From assembly GCA_026982555.1 (NCBI GenBank), contig JALSGT010000141.1, forward strand, positions 1 through 44,415: DNA of 44,415 nt. The letters run 5' to 3'. Shown here piece after piece: positions 1 to 9,223 of the stretch (positions within the stretch are counted from its first letter, which is position 1; the number at the start of each line of letters is the position of its first letter). The stretch is from Chromatiales bacterium (GTDB taxonomy: Bacteria > Pseudomonadota > Gammaproteobacteria > SZUA-152). The notes below the pieces were generated by a model. The model was given only the letters and a program-made list of their open reading frames with translations, did no database searches and had not been told where the DNA came from. The position numbers and the translations under genes were made by a program.

Positions 1-51
1 AATAATCCTACATTCAAGGCTGGCAAAGCATTGAAAGATGCCGTAAACTAG
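1..51 (+). CDS. hupB: DNA-binding protein HU-beta, C-terminal end (partial)
   Basis: The window opens inside a gene. Frame 1 reads NNPTFKAGKALKDAVN and a TAG stop, which matches the conserved C-terminus of HU proteins (PxFKAGKALKDAV). HU is a small histone-like dimer that bends and compacts DNA. Only 16 codons are visible, so the call rests on this motif and on context: hupB lies directly upstream of ppiD in many gammaproteobacteria, here with two tRNA genes between them. HU-alpha has a similar tail, so the beta assignment comes from the neighbouring ppiD. Confidence 0.85.
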   Translation, partial: NNPTFKAGKALKDAVN

Positions 52-63
52 TCGGCTTTCCTG

Positions 64-139
64 GGGTGCTTAGCTCAGTTGGGAGAGCGTCGCCTTTACA
101 CGGCGAATGTCGGGGGTTCAAGTCCCTCAGCACCCACCA
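64..139 (+). tRNA. tRNA-Val (anticodon TAC)
   Basis: The acceptor arm GGGTGCT (64-70) pairs with AGCACCC (129-135), followed by discriminator A and an encoded CCA. The D-arm (TAGCTCAGTTGGGAGAGC), the anticodon loop TTTACAC with TAC between TCGCC and GGCGA, and the T-loop GTTCAAGTC are all present. It starts 12 bases after the hupB stop and is probably cotranscribed with the tRNA-Asp gene downstream. Confidence 0.97.
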
Positions 140-201
140 TTAGCTCATATTGAACGATATGCTTGAGTTGAGTGATTGGGTTAAAGCCAGGTTTTTGTTG
201 G

Positions 202-278
202 GGAGTGGTAGTTCAGTTGGTTAGAATACCGGCCTGTCACGCCGGGGGTCGCGGGTTCGAGTCCCGTCCACTCCGCCA
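202..278 (+). tRNA. tRNA-Asp (anticodon GTC)
   Basis: The acceptor stem GGAGTGG (202-208) pairs with CCACTCC (268-274), followed by G and an encoded CCA. The anticodon loop CTGTCAC lies between CCGGC and GCCGG, and the T-loop is GGTTCGAGTCC. A rho-independent terminator follows 12 bases after the CCA. Confidence 0.97.
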
Positions 279-290
279 CTATTAGTATTT

Positions 291-325
291 AAGGCGTTCC
301 TATCTGATGTGGGAGCGCCTTTTTA
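291..325 (+). terminator. Rho-independent terminator of the tRNA pair
   Basis: A 9-bp stem (292-300 with 312-320, one G-T pair) has an 11-base loop and is followed directly by a run of five T. It closes the tRNA-Val/tRNA-Asp unit and separates it from ppiD. Confidence 0.85.
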
Positions 326-477
326 CTTTCTGCTGTTGAGCTCTTGAAGCGACTGATAAGATAACCATATCCGGAATATACCGGAACCTTAAGTGGAAAT
401 ATTCAGTCGAAACAACGGTCAGATAAAATATATTTTTACACTAAATACATATTCAGAATTAACCACGAAGAAAAAAT

Positions 478-2388
478 ATGCTGAGTTTTATTCGAGATCG
501 TGCCCAGGGTTGGATCGCCTGGGTAATAGTAGGTTTGCTAATAATCCCTTTTGCGCTTTGGGGTGTTAACGAATACGTTGGCGGTGGTGACAAGCTGGTG
601 GCGGCCACTGTTAATGGCACCGACATCGGGCAACGTGAATTTCAGCAGGCTTTTTATGATCAACGGGGTCGTATGCAGCAAATGCTGGGTGGCCAGTATG
701 ATGCGCAGCTTTTTGACCCACAGATAAAACAGCGGGTTATTAATGAACTGGTTGATCGTGAGTTGTTATTGCAAAATGCGGAAGAGATGGGTTTTCGGGT
801 CAGTGATCAAACAGTGGTGGCGGCGATTCAGAGTATTGAGGCCTTTCGTGAAGGTGGTGCCTTTTCTGTCAGTCTGTATCAGCAACAGTTACAAACCCAG
901 GGGCAATCACCCACTGCATTTGAACGTTATGTAAAACGCATTATGACTGCCGGACAATTGCCTGATGGTCTGGCAAGCTCGGCGTTTGTAACGGATGCGG
1001 AATTGGACGCAGTGATCAGACTGGAGAAACAGCAACGCGATTTTCAGTATTTTGTTTTGAGTACGTCACAATTTCGGGATGAATCGCTGGCTGATGACGC
1101 AGCAATCAAGAGTTATTATGAGCAACATGCGGACCGGTTTTTGACACCGGAGAAAGTGCGTGTTGAATATGTGGAATTGTCTGTTGCCGCATTAAAGAGT
1201 GACGAAGAGCCCAGCGAAGAAGAGTTACATGAATTTTATGAAACCAATCAGAATCAATTCAGTGTGGCGGAAGAACGTCAGGCCAGCCATATCCTGATTC
1301 AGTTGGAAGAAGGTGCCGATGAAGCGGCCATTGCGGCAGCACGCGAAAAAGCGGAAAGCCTGGTGACAAGACTGAATGCGGGTGAATCTTTTGAAAAACT
1401 GGCCAAAGAAAACTCGGATGACCCCGGCTCCGCCGAAACGGGAGGGGATCTGGGCTATTTTGGACGCGATATTATGGAGCCTGATTTTGAGGAAGTTGCT
1501 TTTTCTCTCAAGTTGAATGAAGTTAGCGAACCGGTATTGACCTCGTTTGGTTATCACATCATCAAAGTGACCGGGATTCGTGAGCGAGAGGTGAAACCTT
1601 TTGCCGACGTGCGTGATGACATTCTTGCGCAATTTCAAAACGATGCCGCAGAACGTGAATATTTTGAGCTGGCTGAAAAATTAACGAATCTGGCTTATGA
1701 AATGCCGGATTCTCTCAGTGAAACAGCAGACGAACTGGGGCTTGAACTCAAGCAAAGTCCATTTTTCGAAAGACATGGTGGTACCGGTGTATTTGCCAAT
1801 CCGCGTATTGTGGCCGCAGCTTACAGCGACGACGTATTGAAACAGGGTTTTAACAGTGAGCCTCTCGACGTTGATGAAAATCATGTGTTGGTGTTGCGTT
1901 TGCTGGAGCATCAAAAAGCGGACCGGCGTCCACTGAGTGATGTGACATCGCAAGTTAAACAATCGTTGATTCAGGAAAAGGCCCGTGAGGCAGCGAAGGC
2001 TGCCGGAGAAAAGGCCTTGCAGCAACTGGAGGCGGGAGAGTCTGCTGAAACTGTCAGCAAGGCATTGTCAGTAGACTGGAAGGATGCTGATGCGGTTATG
2101 CGTGATACAAAAGACCATGATACCCAGATTATCAAACAGGTCTTTCGTTTAACGCATCCGTCGTCACCCGATAGTCCACGTTATAGCGGCGTGGTATTGA
2201 ACTCAGGAGATTACGCTGTGATTCGCTTGAATAAAGTGGTTGATGGTGATCCGACCACAATGGATGTTGCTGAACGTGAAACGTTAAAACGCCGCTTAGC
2301 TGGTGAGCAGGGTGCCAATGCGCAATTGCATCTTATCTCGCGGCTTAAAGCTGATGCTAAAGTTATTGTGCAGAACGATGATTTGTAG
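478..2388 (+). CDS. ppiD: Periplasmic folding chaperone PpiD (parvulin-type PPIase family)
   Basis: The 636-residue product matches PpiD (E. coli form 623 residues). PpiD is anchored in the inner membrane, faces the periplasm and helps outer-membrane and secreted proteins leave the Sec translocon. A short cytoplasmic N-terminus ([12 protein letters not shown]) precedes one membrane helix at about residues 12-34. A SurA-like N-terminal chaperone region (about 35-250) follows, then a parvulin domain at about 262-365 with the family signatures [24 protein letters not shown] and GYHIIKV. The rest is a C-terminal helical region. The start is the ATG preceded by GAAGAAAAAAT. It lies after hupB and convergent with fabI. 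Many PpiD parvulin domains are catalytically weak, so a chaperone role is safer than an isomerase claim. Confidence 0.95.
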   Translation: MLSFIRDRAQGWIAWVIVGLLIIPFALWGVNEYVGGGDKLVAATVNGTDIGQREFQQAFYDQRGRMQQMLGGQYDAQLFDPQIKQRVINELVDRELLLQNAEEMGFRVSDQTVVAAIQSIEAFREGGAFSVSLYQQQLQTQGQSPTAFERYVKRIMTAGQLPDGLASSAFVTDAELDAVIRLEKQQRDFQYFVLSTSQFRDESLADDAAIKSYYEQHADRFLTPEKVRVEYVELSVAALKSDEEPSEEELHEFYETNQNQFSVAEERQASHILIQLEEGADEAAIAAAREKAESLVTRLNAGESFEKLAKENSDDPGSAETGGDLGYFGRDIMEPDFEEVAFSLKLNEVSEPVLTSFGYHIIKVTGIREREVKPFADVRDDILAQFQNDAAEREYFELAEKLTNLAYEMPDSLSETADELGLELKQSPFFERHGGTGVFANPRIVAAAYSDDVLKQGFNSEPLDVDENHVLVLRLLEHQKADRRPLSDVTSQVKQSLIQEKAREAAKAAGEKALQQLEAGESAETVSKALSVDWKDADAVMRDTKDHDTQIIKQVFRLTHPSSPDSPRYSGVVLNSGDYAVIRLNKVVDGDPTTMDVAERETLKRRLAGEQGANAQLHLISRLKADAKVIVQNDDL

Positions 2389-2480
2389 TCATTGTCAGTA
2401 GTTGTGGTTAAAAGGGTGTTAACAATATTATCAAACTGCTTGTTTGTTATAACTTTTTGAAATATTGGGGAAGTTAACAA

Positions 2481-2975
2481 ATGAAAATAATTAGATTTAC
2501 CCCGTTATTTTTTGTTTGACGTTATTTTCTTGCGCGACCCAGTCTGTAAATAGAGTCGATTTTGAAAATTCTCTTTCATACGATTTTCGACTTGATATCG
2601 ATAAAATTAAGAAGTCGGGAGACTTTTTAGTGATTTCGGGGAAAAATAAAGAAAAAATTGTAATTTCTGAAAACCACCTGGATGAGATTCTAAATCAGAT
2701 TAAGCCATCGATAACAAGTTTAGAGTTTTTTTGATCAGGTTTACGATGAATCTATTAATAAACCCAAAGTGTCATCACAGGTAATTGATTTTAAAAATGG
2801 TTTTTTGGACCAGGAAGTAAAAAATAAACTTAAAAGAAATAAGAAAAACAGTGTGGTCTACCTTTGGGAGTTTCCAGGCAACAAATTTAAAATCATTGAG
2901 TTTGCAAATGGTAAAAATTATTTTTTAAGTATTTATGTAGAAAATTACGGTAAAAGTAACTTTTTGGCAGAATAA
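2481..2975 (+). pseudogene. Frameshifted small lipoprotein gene (two homopolymer frameshifts)
   Basis: The ATG at 2481 has a strong ribosome site (GGGGAAG, 2467-2473) and starts MKIIRFTPLFF, but stops at TGA 2517-2519. A continuation runs in the next frame (about 2516-2734: TLFSCATQSVNRVDF and on), and a third segment runs in another frame from 2727 to 2975 (FFDQVYDESINK... to YGKSNFLAE). The breaks fall at a run of six T (2508-2513) and a run of seven T (2726-2732). One extra T in the first run and one fewer in the second would restore a single frame of about 165 codons, with a lipobox-like LFSC near residue 18. I do not recognise the family. The region is clearly richer in A and T than ppiD or fabI, which suggests transfer. 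It could be a decayed gene, two sequencing errors or, less likely, programmed slippage. Confidence 0.55.
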
Positions 2976-2987
2976 GCGAGGTTTTTT

Positions 2988-3092
2988 ATGTCAAGTCTAT
3001 CTGAAGATGATCAAAACGATATAACAAGAGTGCTTGTTAAGTTGTATGGTGATCAAGCAAAGAGTGGGCCTGTAAACGACAGGGTGTACTAG
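2988..3092 (+). CDS. 34-codon hypothetical ORF downstream of the broken lipoprotein gene
   Basis: An ATG at 2988 follows a good ribosome site (GAGG with a six-base T spacer) and encodes 34 residues beginning MSSLSEDDQNDITRVLVKLY, ending in TAG. It lies 12 bases after the stop of the frameshifted lipoprotein gene, so both may belong to one small transferred operon. The hydrophilic, acidic start looks like a real N-terminus, but the product is short and may be the stub of a truncated gene. I recognise no family. Confidence 0.35.
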   Translation: MSSLSEDDQNDITRVLVKLYGDQAKSGPVNDRVY

Positions 3093-3096
3093 GCGT

Positions 3097-3116
3097 GCAT
3101 TTTTTGGCCAAAATGC
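3097..3116. terminator. Weak hairpin between the AT-rich insert and fabI
   Basis: GCATTTT (3097-3103) pairs with AAAATGC (3110-3116) around a six-base loop. The stem is only 7 bp, mostly A-T, and no clear T-run follows on either strand. It could help terminate the converging transcripts. Confidence 0.25.
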
Positions 3117-3200
3117 TAAATTTTCGCTTTTAGTTGTCTCATAATCCCGGTAAACAGCCGTTAAATTTTTTCCATCCCTGGAATGCTATTGCTGTTTTCT

Positions 3201-3986
3201 TCAGTTTGATTGCGCCATGCCAGTGATGTTGTAACCGCCGTCCACATAAGTAATCTCACCGGTAATCCCGGAAGCCAGGTCGGAGCAAAGGAAGGCTGCT
3301 GCATTGCCGACCTCTTCGATACTGACATTGCGTCGCAGTGGTGTGTTTTGTGCGCTGTAGTTCAGCATGGATTTGAAGTTTTTGATGCCTGCTGCCGCGA
3401 GTGTACGAATAGGTCCGGCGGAGATGGCGTTAACGCGGATATTCTCTGGTCCTAAGTTGGCGGCCATGTAACGCACGTTGGCTTCCAGGCTGGCCTTGGC
3501 CAGGCCCATCACATTGTAGTTGGGCAGTACCCGCTCGGCACCCAGATAACTCAGTGTCAACAGCGCGGCATTACGTCCCTGCATCATGTTGCGCGCGCCT
3601 TTCGCCAGTGCGGCAAAGCTATAGGAGCTGATTTCGTGCGCGGTGTTGAAGCCTTCGCGGGTCACGCTGTCAAGGTATTCGCCTTCCAGCTCTTCACGCG
3701 GGGCATAGGCTACTGAGTGAATCAGAATATCCAGGTGATCCCAGAAATCATCCAGTTTTTCAAAGACTGTGGTGATCTCTTCATCGCTGGCGACATCGCA
3801 CGGCAGCACAATGTCTGAACCGCATTCAGCGGCGAGTTTTTCCACCCGACCTTGTAGTTTTTCGTTTTGGTAAGTGAAGGCCAGTTCGGCGCCTTCGCGG
3901 TGCATCGCCTGGGCAATGCCCCAGGCGATGGAACGATTACTGGCGCAGCCGACGATCAGCGCGCGTTTGCCATTTAAGAATCCCAT
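3201..3986 (-). CDS. fabI: Enoyl-[acyl-carrier-protein] reductase (NADH) FabI
   Basis: FabI catalyses the last reductive step of each round of type II fatty acid elongation, enoyl-ACP to acyl-ACP with NADH, and is the target of triclosan. The product is 261 residues, the usual length. It shows the glycine-rich nucleotide loop [13 protein letters not shown] near the N-terminus and the catalytic block [19 protein letters not shown], with the Y-x6-K pair of FabI-type short-chain dehydrogenases. The N-terminal [13 protein letters not shown] fits the family and sets the start at 3986, behind AAGGAT. A longer in-frame extension upstream has no family support. The gene is convergent with ppiD and divergent from the ABC ATPase gene, as I recall for Pseudomonas. 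Confidence 0.96.
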   Translation of the reverse strand: MGFLNGKRALIVGCASNRSIAWGIAQAMHREGAELAFTYQNEKLQGRVEKLAAECGSDIVLPCDVASDEEITTVFEKLDDFWDHLDILIHSVAYAPREELEGEYLDSVTREGFNTAHEISSYSFAALAKGARNMMQGRNAALLTLSYLGAERVLPNYNVMGLAKASLEANVRYMAANLGPENIRVNAISAGPIRTLAAAGIKNFKSMLNYSAQNTPLRRNVSIEEVGNAAAFLCSDLASGITGEITYVDGGYNITGMAQSN

Positions 3987-4071
3987 GGTGGATATCCTTT
4001 TTTGATTGGTGTCTGTTATGTGGGGCAGGGCCGCAACAGGTTTGTGTGAATACCCTGCCTTAAGTTGTCGT

Positions 4072-4077
4072 ATTATA
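4072..4077 (-). promoter_or_regulatory. Candidate -10 box for fabI
   Basis: On the minus strand a perfect TATAAT lies about 85 bases upstream of the fabI start. No good -35 hexamer is visible at 16-18 bases, so this is a candidate only. Confidence 0.4.
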
Positions 4078-4236
4078 CGCAATGGTGCTCCAAAAGTGGT
4101 ACGTTTTGTCCGTCCATGAGTGATTGGGTCTGCGGCCAGGTGATGGATGTTTATGCGGTGTGTTTTCAATCGGTGAGGAGAAGGGTTTGATATCCAGGTT
4201 GCGAAGAGTCGGATGGTTTATCGGGGCCACAATAAA

Positions 4237-6255
4237 ATGACGAATCCCTTGCTGAAAATAGACTCTTTGCAAACCAGCTTTGTCACTGTGGATGGCATGG
4301 TGCATGCGGTGGATGGTATTAGTCTGGAAATACAACGGGGGCAAACGTTTGCGCTGCTGGGTGAATCCGGCTGTGGAAAATCCATGACAGCATTGTCTAC
4401 CATGCGCTTGCTGCCTGAGCCCGCTGGGCGTATTACCCAGGGCAGTATTTGTCTCAATGGGGATGATTTATTGCAATTGTCGGAAATGGCCATGCGTAAT
4501 GTGCGCGGCAAACGCATTGCGATGATATTTCAGGAGCCCATGAGCAGTCTGAACCCGGTGCTGACTATCGGCTCGCAAATCGCCGAAAGTATATGCGGGC
4601 AAAATAATGCACAGGCGGTACGCGCTCGTGTGTTGGCGCTGCTGGATGCTGTGGGTATTCCCGATCCTGCGCAACGTTACCATGAGTACCCGCATCAACT
4701 GTCAGGTGGCATGAAGCAGCGGGTGATGATTGCTGTCGCGCTTGCGGGTGAGCCGGACTTGTTGATTGCTGATGAGCCTACTACGGCGCTGGACGTGACG
4801 ATTCAGGCACAAGTGCTGAGTCTTATGCGCCAATTGCAAAAAGATACGGGTATGGCCATTCTGCTGATTACGCATGATCTTGGTGTCGTGTCAGAAATGG
4901 CAGACCGTGTGGCAGTGATGTATGCCGGACAAATTGTGGAAGAAGCGGATCGCGCTGCATTTTTTACCAACCCTCAACACCCTTATTCAAAAAAACTGTT
5001 TGCCTCCCTGCCTGACATAAAAAAACGTGGGCAACGCTTGGAGATAATACCGGGGAGTGTACCCTCGTTGGCTACCGGGTTTAGCGGGTGTCGCTTTGTG
5101 GATCGTTGTGACGACGCAATTGATGTCTGTCATGTCCAGTCACCCGGGTGGGTCACAACGGCATCATCGGGTGGTGTGCGTTGTTTTAAATTTGAGATGA
5201 CCTATCAACAGCAGTTTTCAATAGCGGATAAAAAAGAAACAGCGCCGGGCCGTGGTGCTGAACAATCAGTAAAAAGTAATAAGACATTGTTGGCGGTTCA
5301 TGGACTCAAGGTGCATTTTCCCATTCGCAAAGGTGTGTTGCAACGGGTGGTGAACCATGTCAAAGCGGTGGATGACATTTCTTTATCGATTCCTGAAGGC
5401 CATACACTGGCATTGGTGGGTGAGTCAGGCTGCGGTAAAACCACAGCAGGAAAAAGTATTTTACAATTGGTGAAACCGACTGCGGGCAAAGTGCAATTTG
5501 CAAACAGGGAGTTTACGGCTTTGTCACAGGCACAATTACGCCAGCACCGCAGTGATATTCAGATTATTTTTCAAGACCCCTTTTCCTCCATGAATCCGCG
5601 TATGGTGGTGACGGATATCATTGAAGAAGGGATGATCATTCAGGGATTAGGCGGTGACGCACAGGCGCGTGCTGTGCGTGTTGACCAACTGTTGGAACAA
5701 GTGGGTTTGTCAGCCGACAGTAAATATCGTTATCCACATGAGTTTTCCGGTGGCCAGCGTCAGCGTATCTGTATTGCTCGCGCTTTGGCGGTAGACCCTA
5801 AACTGATTATTTGTGATGAACCCACCAGTGCGCTGGATGTTTCTGTGCAGGCACAAATTCTTAATCTGTTGAAAGACCTGCAAGATGAGCTGGGTCTGGC
5901 GTATTTGTTTATTACGCACGATTTATCGGTTGTGGAATATTTGGCACACGAGGTGGCCGTAATGTATCTGGGGCGCATTGTAGAGCAGGGTGATGTGCAG
6001 GATGTCATGGAAAACCCGTTGCATCCTTACACTAAAGCATTACTGGCTGCTGTACCGGTCATTGAAAAATCAACCAAAGGTGTTGAACGTGGCATTGTCA
6101 GTGTGCAGGGTGAAATGCCGTCGCCGATCAATCCGCCCTCGGGGTGCCACTTTCACCCGCGTTGCACTCAATCTATGCCGGAATGCAAACAATGTTATCC
6201 CGACCCACGGTTTTTAAGTGAAGGACATATGGCGCGTTGTTTTCTTTATGGATAA
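4237..6255 (+). CDS. yejF: Fused double ATPase of a peptide ABC importer (YejF type), without its permease genes
   Basis: This is a cytoplasmic ATPase with two complete nucleotide-binding domains, as in YejF/DppDF-type oligopeptide importers. The first half has Walker A GESGCGKS (about residues 42-49), signature LSGGMKQR and Walker [10 protein letters not shown]. The second has [16 protein letters not shown] and LIICDEPTS. Each half ends in a cysteine-bearing oligopeptide-transport tail ([15 protein letters not shown] and [15 protein letters not shown]). I place the start at the ATG opening [12 protein letters not shown] (4237); the in-frame ATG at 4213 is an alternative, and neither has a strong ribosome site. 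The binding-protein and permease genes (yejABE) that usually accompany it are absent: the next gene, mltD, is convergent and 62 bases away. It must use permeases encoded elsewhere, or be a leftover. Confidence 0.88.
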   Translation: MTNPLLKIDSLQTSFVTVDGMVHAVDGISLEIQRGQTFALLGESGCGKSMTALSTMRLLPEPAGRITQGSICLNGDDLLQLSEMAMRNVRGKRIAMIFQEPMSSLNPVLTIGSQIAESICGQNNAQAVRARVLALLDAVGIPDPAQRYHEYPHQLSGGMKQRVMIAVALAGEPDLLIADEPTTALDVTIQAQVLSLMRQLQKDTGMAILLITHDLGVVSEMADRVAVMYAGQIVEEADRAAFFTNPQHPYSKKLFASLPDIKKRGQRLEIIPGSVPSLATGFSGCRFVDRCDDAIDVCHVQSPGWVTTASSGGVRCFKFEMTYQQQFSIADKKETAPGRGAEQSVKSNKTLLAVHGLKVHFPIRKGVLQRVVNHVKAVDDISLSIPEGHTLALVGESGCGKTTAGKSILQLVKPTAGKVQFANREFTALSQAQLRQHRSDIQIIFQDPFSSMNPRMVVTDIIEEGMIIQGLGGDAQARAVRVDQLLEQVGLSADSKYRYPHEFSGGQRQRICIARALAVDPKLIICDEPTSALDVSVQAQILNLLKDLQDELGLAYLFITHDLSVVEYLAHEVAVMYLGRIVEQGDVQDVMENPLHPYTKALLAAVPVIEKSTKGVERGIVSVQGEMPSPINPPSGCHFHPRCTQSMPECKQCYPDPRFLSEGHMARCFLYG

Positions 6256-6317
6256 AAAGGCAACGCACATTTTTGTATTGTCATAAAGGGTTGCTTTAAT
6301 AATGGTGGTGGTAAAGT

Positions 6318-8123
6318 TTAAGATTGCTGTGTTATATCCACATACAGCGTCAACCGCTGCCCGGGTTGCAGGTATTTGCCTTTTTTCAGCGAATTCCACT
6401 GTCGAAGCTTGGCGATGGTAACGCTGAATTTCTGTGCGATGCGTGCCAGTGAATCACCTTTGCGTACGCGGTAATGCACCTGTTGGTGGGTGGCACTACG
6501 TGGCAGGGAGACAAATTGTCTGTCTGCACGACTGGGTTTTTTTGTCCAGATTACCAGTTGCTGGCCGGGCTTGAGTGTATCTTTGGGTGACATGCCGTTC
6601 CATGAGGCGAGCTGGCTGACTTTGACGTTGTATTTGCGTGAAATATCCCAGAAGGTGTCGCCGCGTTTGACGGTGTGATGTAGTTTATGGCCGTTACGTT
6701 TAGTGCCTTGCAGGGCGACGCGACGGCGGTCTTCGCTCAGGTAGTGTTTGAGGTTTTTGGTGGCCACGGGGATGATAATGCTTTGTCCTGCGCGTATCCA
6801 CTTGTCGCGGATATTGTTGACTTCTTGCAGCAGTGCCACGGAGGTTTGAAATTTACGTGCAATGTGGCCGAGCGTTTCGCCTTCACGAATGCGGTGTCGT
6901 TCCCAGCGTACACGGTCCTTTTTGTCGATTTTGGCCAGGGCTGTACGAAATGTTTCTGCTTTATGGATGGGCAGTAACAGGGTGTGTGGTCCCTTGGGGT
7001 CGGTGGCCCAGCGATTGTAGGCGGGGTTGAGTTGATACATGGTTTCGATGGGCAGTTCGGCCAGTTCGGCGGCCAGAGCCAGGTCAATCTGTGAGCCGAC
7101 ATCAACATGTTCGAGGTAGGGTTTGTCGGGAATAGAGGTGAGCGTTACACCATGGGCTTTATAATGTTGGACGATGGCGCTGATGGCGAGCAGTTTGGGG
7201 ACATAGCCTTGGGTTTCCTTCGGTAGGTCCAGCGACCAGAAGTCGGTGGGGCGACCTTTCTTTTTGTTCTTTTTCACGGCGCGTGCTACGCGGCCTTCGC
7301 CGGAGTTATAGGAAGCCAGTGCCAGCAGCCAGTCGCCGTCGAAACGTTTGTGCAGGCGTTCAAGATAATCCAGTGCGGCTTTGGTGGCTTTGGGTATGTC
7401 GCGTCGGCCGTCATACCACCAGTTTTGTTTCAGACCGTAGTGTTTGCCGGTGGAGGGGATGAATTGCCAGATGCCAGCGGCCCGGCCAGAGGAGTAGGCG
7501 AAGGGCTGGAAGGCACTTTCCACTACGGGCAGCAGTGCAATTTCCATGGGCATGCCACGAGCTTCGACTTCTTGCACGATGTCATAAAGGAAAGGGCGGG
7601 CACGTTCTGCTACGCGGTCGAGATAAGGCTGGTGTTTGGCGTACCACTCGATATAGGGGCGAACCAGTGGGTGCTCCTGGCTGCCTAGCTGGAAGCCGCT
7701 GCGCAGGCGGTGCCAGAGGTCTTTGTTTTTAAGTGGATTTTCAGGCTGGCTTTCGGGTTGGGCGAGTGGAGTGATGGTGTTGTCGTGACCGGTATCGCGA
7801 CGTGCTTCTTCGATTGTCCACGGTTCATCGGTGCTGTTATCGGATTCCTGATTTGCCACCAGTGCCCACCAGGGGGTGGCGGTGTCGGGCACGTAAGGCA
7901 GGTGCCGGGAACGGTGTCTGATGGTCGATGTGTCAGCAGTATTTGTGCTGCTCGTTGGTTGCGCTGTTGTAACGAGGGGAGTATCGGCGCTTGTGTTGAC
8001 CGTTGTGTCAGTGTTTTTTGTATCGGCAGATTCCCCTGTTTTGGTTAAACCGGCCAGGCTTGCACACCCAGCCAGTAATAGTATGAGCAGTGAAGTGACA
8101 AGGCGTAAAAATGAAAATGACAT
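6318..8123 (-). CDS. mltD: Membrane-bound lytic murein transglycosylase D with three LysM domains
   Basis: MltD is an outer-membrane lipoprotein that cuts peptidoglycan glycan strands, leaving 1,6-anhydro-muramic ends. The start at 8123 gives a 601-residue protein with a lipoprotein signal (LLLAGC, Cys20). A low-complexity Thr/Ser/Asp linker follows (about 27-70). The SLT domain spans about 180-300, with likely catalytic Glu202 in VVESAF and the motifs GRAAGIWQFIPSTG and ALASYNSGEGRV. Three LysM peptidoglycan-binding repeats lie at about 410-452, 483-526 and 551-595, each starting with a RxGD/ET-like motif and ending LxPGQ or RAGQ. Codons upstream of Met29 of the longer open frame lack signal features, so they were left out. 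The gene follows gloB on the same strand after 114 bases, a neighbour pair conserved in Pseudomonas. Confidence 0.94.
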   Translation of the reverse strand: MSFSFLRLVTSLLILLLAGCASLAGLTKTGESADTKNTDTTVNTSADTPLVTTAQPTSSTNTADTSTIRHRSRHLPYVPDTATPWWALVANQESDNSTDEPWTIEEARRDTGHDNTITPLAQPESQPENPLKNKDLWHRLRSGFQLGSQEHPLVRPYIEWYAKHQPYLDRVAERARPFLYDIVQEVEARGMPMEIALLPVVESAFQPFAYSSGRAAGIWQFIPSTGKHYGLKQNWWYDGRRDIPKATKAALDYLERLHKRFDGDWLLALASYNSGEGRVARAVKKNKKKGRPTDFWSLDLPKETQGYVPKLLAISAIVQHYKAHGVTLTSIPDKPYLEHVDVGSQIDLALAAELAELPIETMYQLNPAYNRWATDPKGPHTLLLPIHKAETFRTALAKIDKKDRVRWERHRIREGETLGHIARKFQTSVALLQEVNNIRDKWIRAGQSIIIPVATKNLKHYLSEDRRRVALQGTKRNGHKLHHTVKRGDTFWDISRKYNVKVSQLASWNGMSPKDTLKPGQQLVIWTKKPSRADRQFVSLPRSATHQQVHYRVRKGDSLARIAQKFSVTIAKLRQWNSLKKGKYLQPGQRLTLYVDITQQS

Positions 8124-8237
8124 ATTGAGTTTTCTTGGATGAGTGTTTACGGGGATTTGAGAGACAAGACAAGTAGTTAGACGATTATGACAATAAATGT
8201 GTTCCACGTCATGTTGTCGGCCAGGGAGGCTTGTTTT

Positions 8238-9032
8238 TTAATCCAGGGTATCTTTCCAATGGCGCACTGTGGCAAAAACCTCAGTACTTGTGTGTAGTTT
8301 GCGACCGGAAAAGCCCTCGGCAGCACGAACGACTCCGGCTTGCTCACAGCGCAAAAAGGGGTTGGTGGCTTTTTCGTCCCCCAGTGATGAGGGCACGGTG
8401 GCCTGGCCCCGTTCGCGCTGCTGTCGCACGGTTTGCTGGCGTGCCTGGAGGGCGAGGTTATCAGGTTCGACAATGCGGGCGAAGGCCAGATTGTCTGTCG
8501 TATATTCGTGGGCGCAGTAGACCCGGGTGTCATCGGGCAGGGAGGCGATCTGGCTCAGTGAATCGTGCATTTGCGCTGGTGTGCCTTCAAAAAGGCGGCC
8601 ACAGCCACCGGCAAACAGGGTGTCACCGACGAAAATCATGCCGTGTCCGTCAATATTGCTGGCCGGGTGATAATAGGCGATGTGTCCGGCAGTGTGGCCG
8701 GGTACGTGCAAAACCTGGAAATCCGCCGCCAGTGCCTCGATGTGTACAGGGTCGCCTTCGGCCAGCGGTTGGCTGACGTGGGAGATAGTTTCACAGGCAG
8801 GACCGTAAACCGGCATAGGCCAGCGGGTCAGCAGTTCTTCAATACCACCGACATGATCCCAATGATGGTGGGTGATCAAAATGGCTACCGGTTTCAGTGA
8901 TTGTGCGGTAATGGCGGCGATGACCGGGGTGGCGTCGCCGGGATCGACGATAACCACTTGCGGTTGCTCCGGGTGTCGGATCAACCAGATGTAATTATCT
9001 TCAAAGGCAGTGATAGTGTGGACAGTGAGCAT
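8238..9032 (-). CDS. gloB: Hydroxyacylglutathione hydrolase (glyoxalase II)
   Basis: Glyoxalase II hydrolyses S-D-lactoylglutathione to D-lactate and glutathione, completing methylglyoxal detoxification in the cytoplasm. The 264-residue product has the metallo-beta-lactamase zinc motif THHHWDH, then GHTAGHIAYY, the metal-bridging region FVGDTLFAGGCGRLFEG and CAHEYT, in the GloB order and spacing. The C-terminal substrate-binding region includes NPFLR, typical of the family. The ATG at 9032 begins MLTVHTITAFEDNYIWLI, a classic GloB N-terminus. It is divergent from the methyltransferase-rnhA-dnaQ group. Confidence 0.95.
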   Translation of the reverse strand: MLTVHTITAFEDNYIWLIRHPEQPQVVIVDPGDATPVIAAITAQSLKPVAILITHHHWDHVGGIEELLTRWPMPVYGPACETISHVSQPLAEGDPVHIEALAADFQVLHVPGHTAGHIAYYHPASNIDGHGMIFVGDTLFAGGCGRLFEGTPAQMHDSLSQIASLPDDTRVYCAHEYTTDNLAFARIVEPDNLALQARQQTVRQQRERGQATVPSSLGDEKATNPFLRCEQAGVVRAAEGFSGRKLHTSTEVFATVRHWKDTLD

Positions 9033-9049
9033 GTGCTGGTCTCTGTAAC

Positions 9050-9214
9050 GTGTACCGGGAAGCGGTGAGTTTACGTGAAGTGCTGCGTGTCTGCATTGCC
9101 GGGGGGGATTCGACTGGTGATGAGGTGGCAGAGCAGGTATCGTTACGCAGTGCGCTTGCTACGAATATTGTTCGTGAATGGCTGACCCCTAATCCACCCC
9201 AAGTAATTTTTTGA
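9050..9214 (+). other. Short open frame between gloB and the methyltransferase gene
   Basis: A GTG at 9050 (or 9065) opens a frame to TGA 9212-9214 encoding about 54 (49) residues, including SLREVLRVCIAGGDSTGDE and VSLRSALATNIVREWL. The composition looks protein-like, but there is no ATG, no strong ribosome site and no family I recognise. It covers the divergent promoter region of gloB, so it may be chance. Confidence 0.2.
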
Positions 9215-9223
9215 TCAATTATC

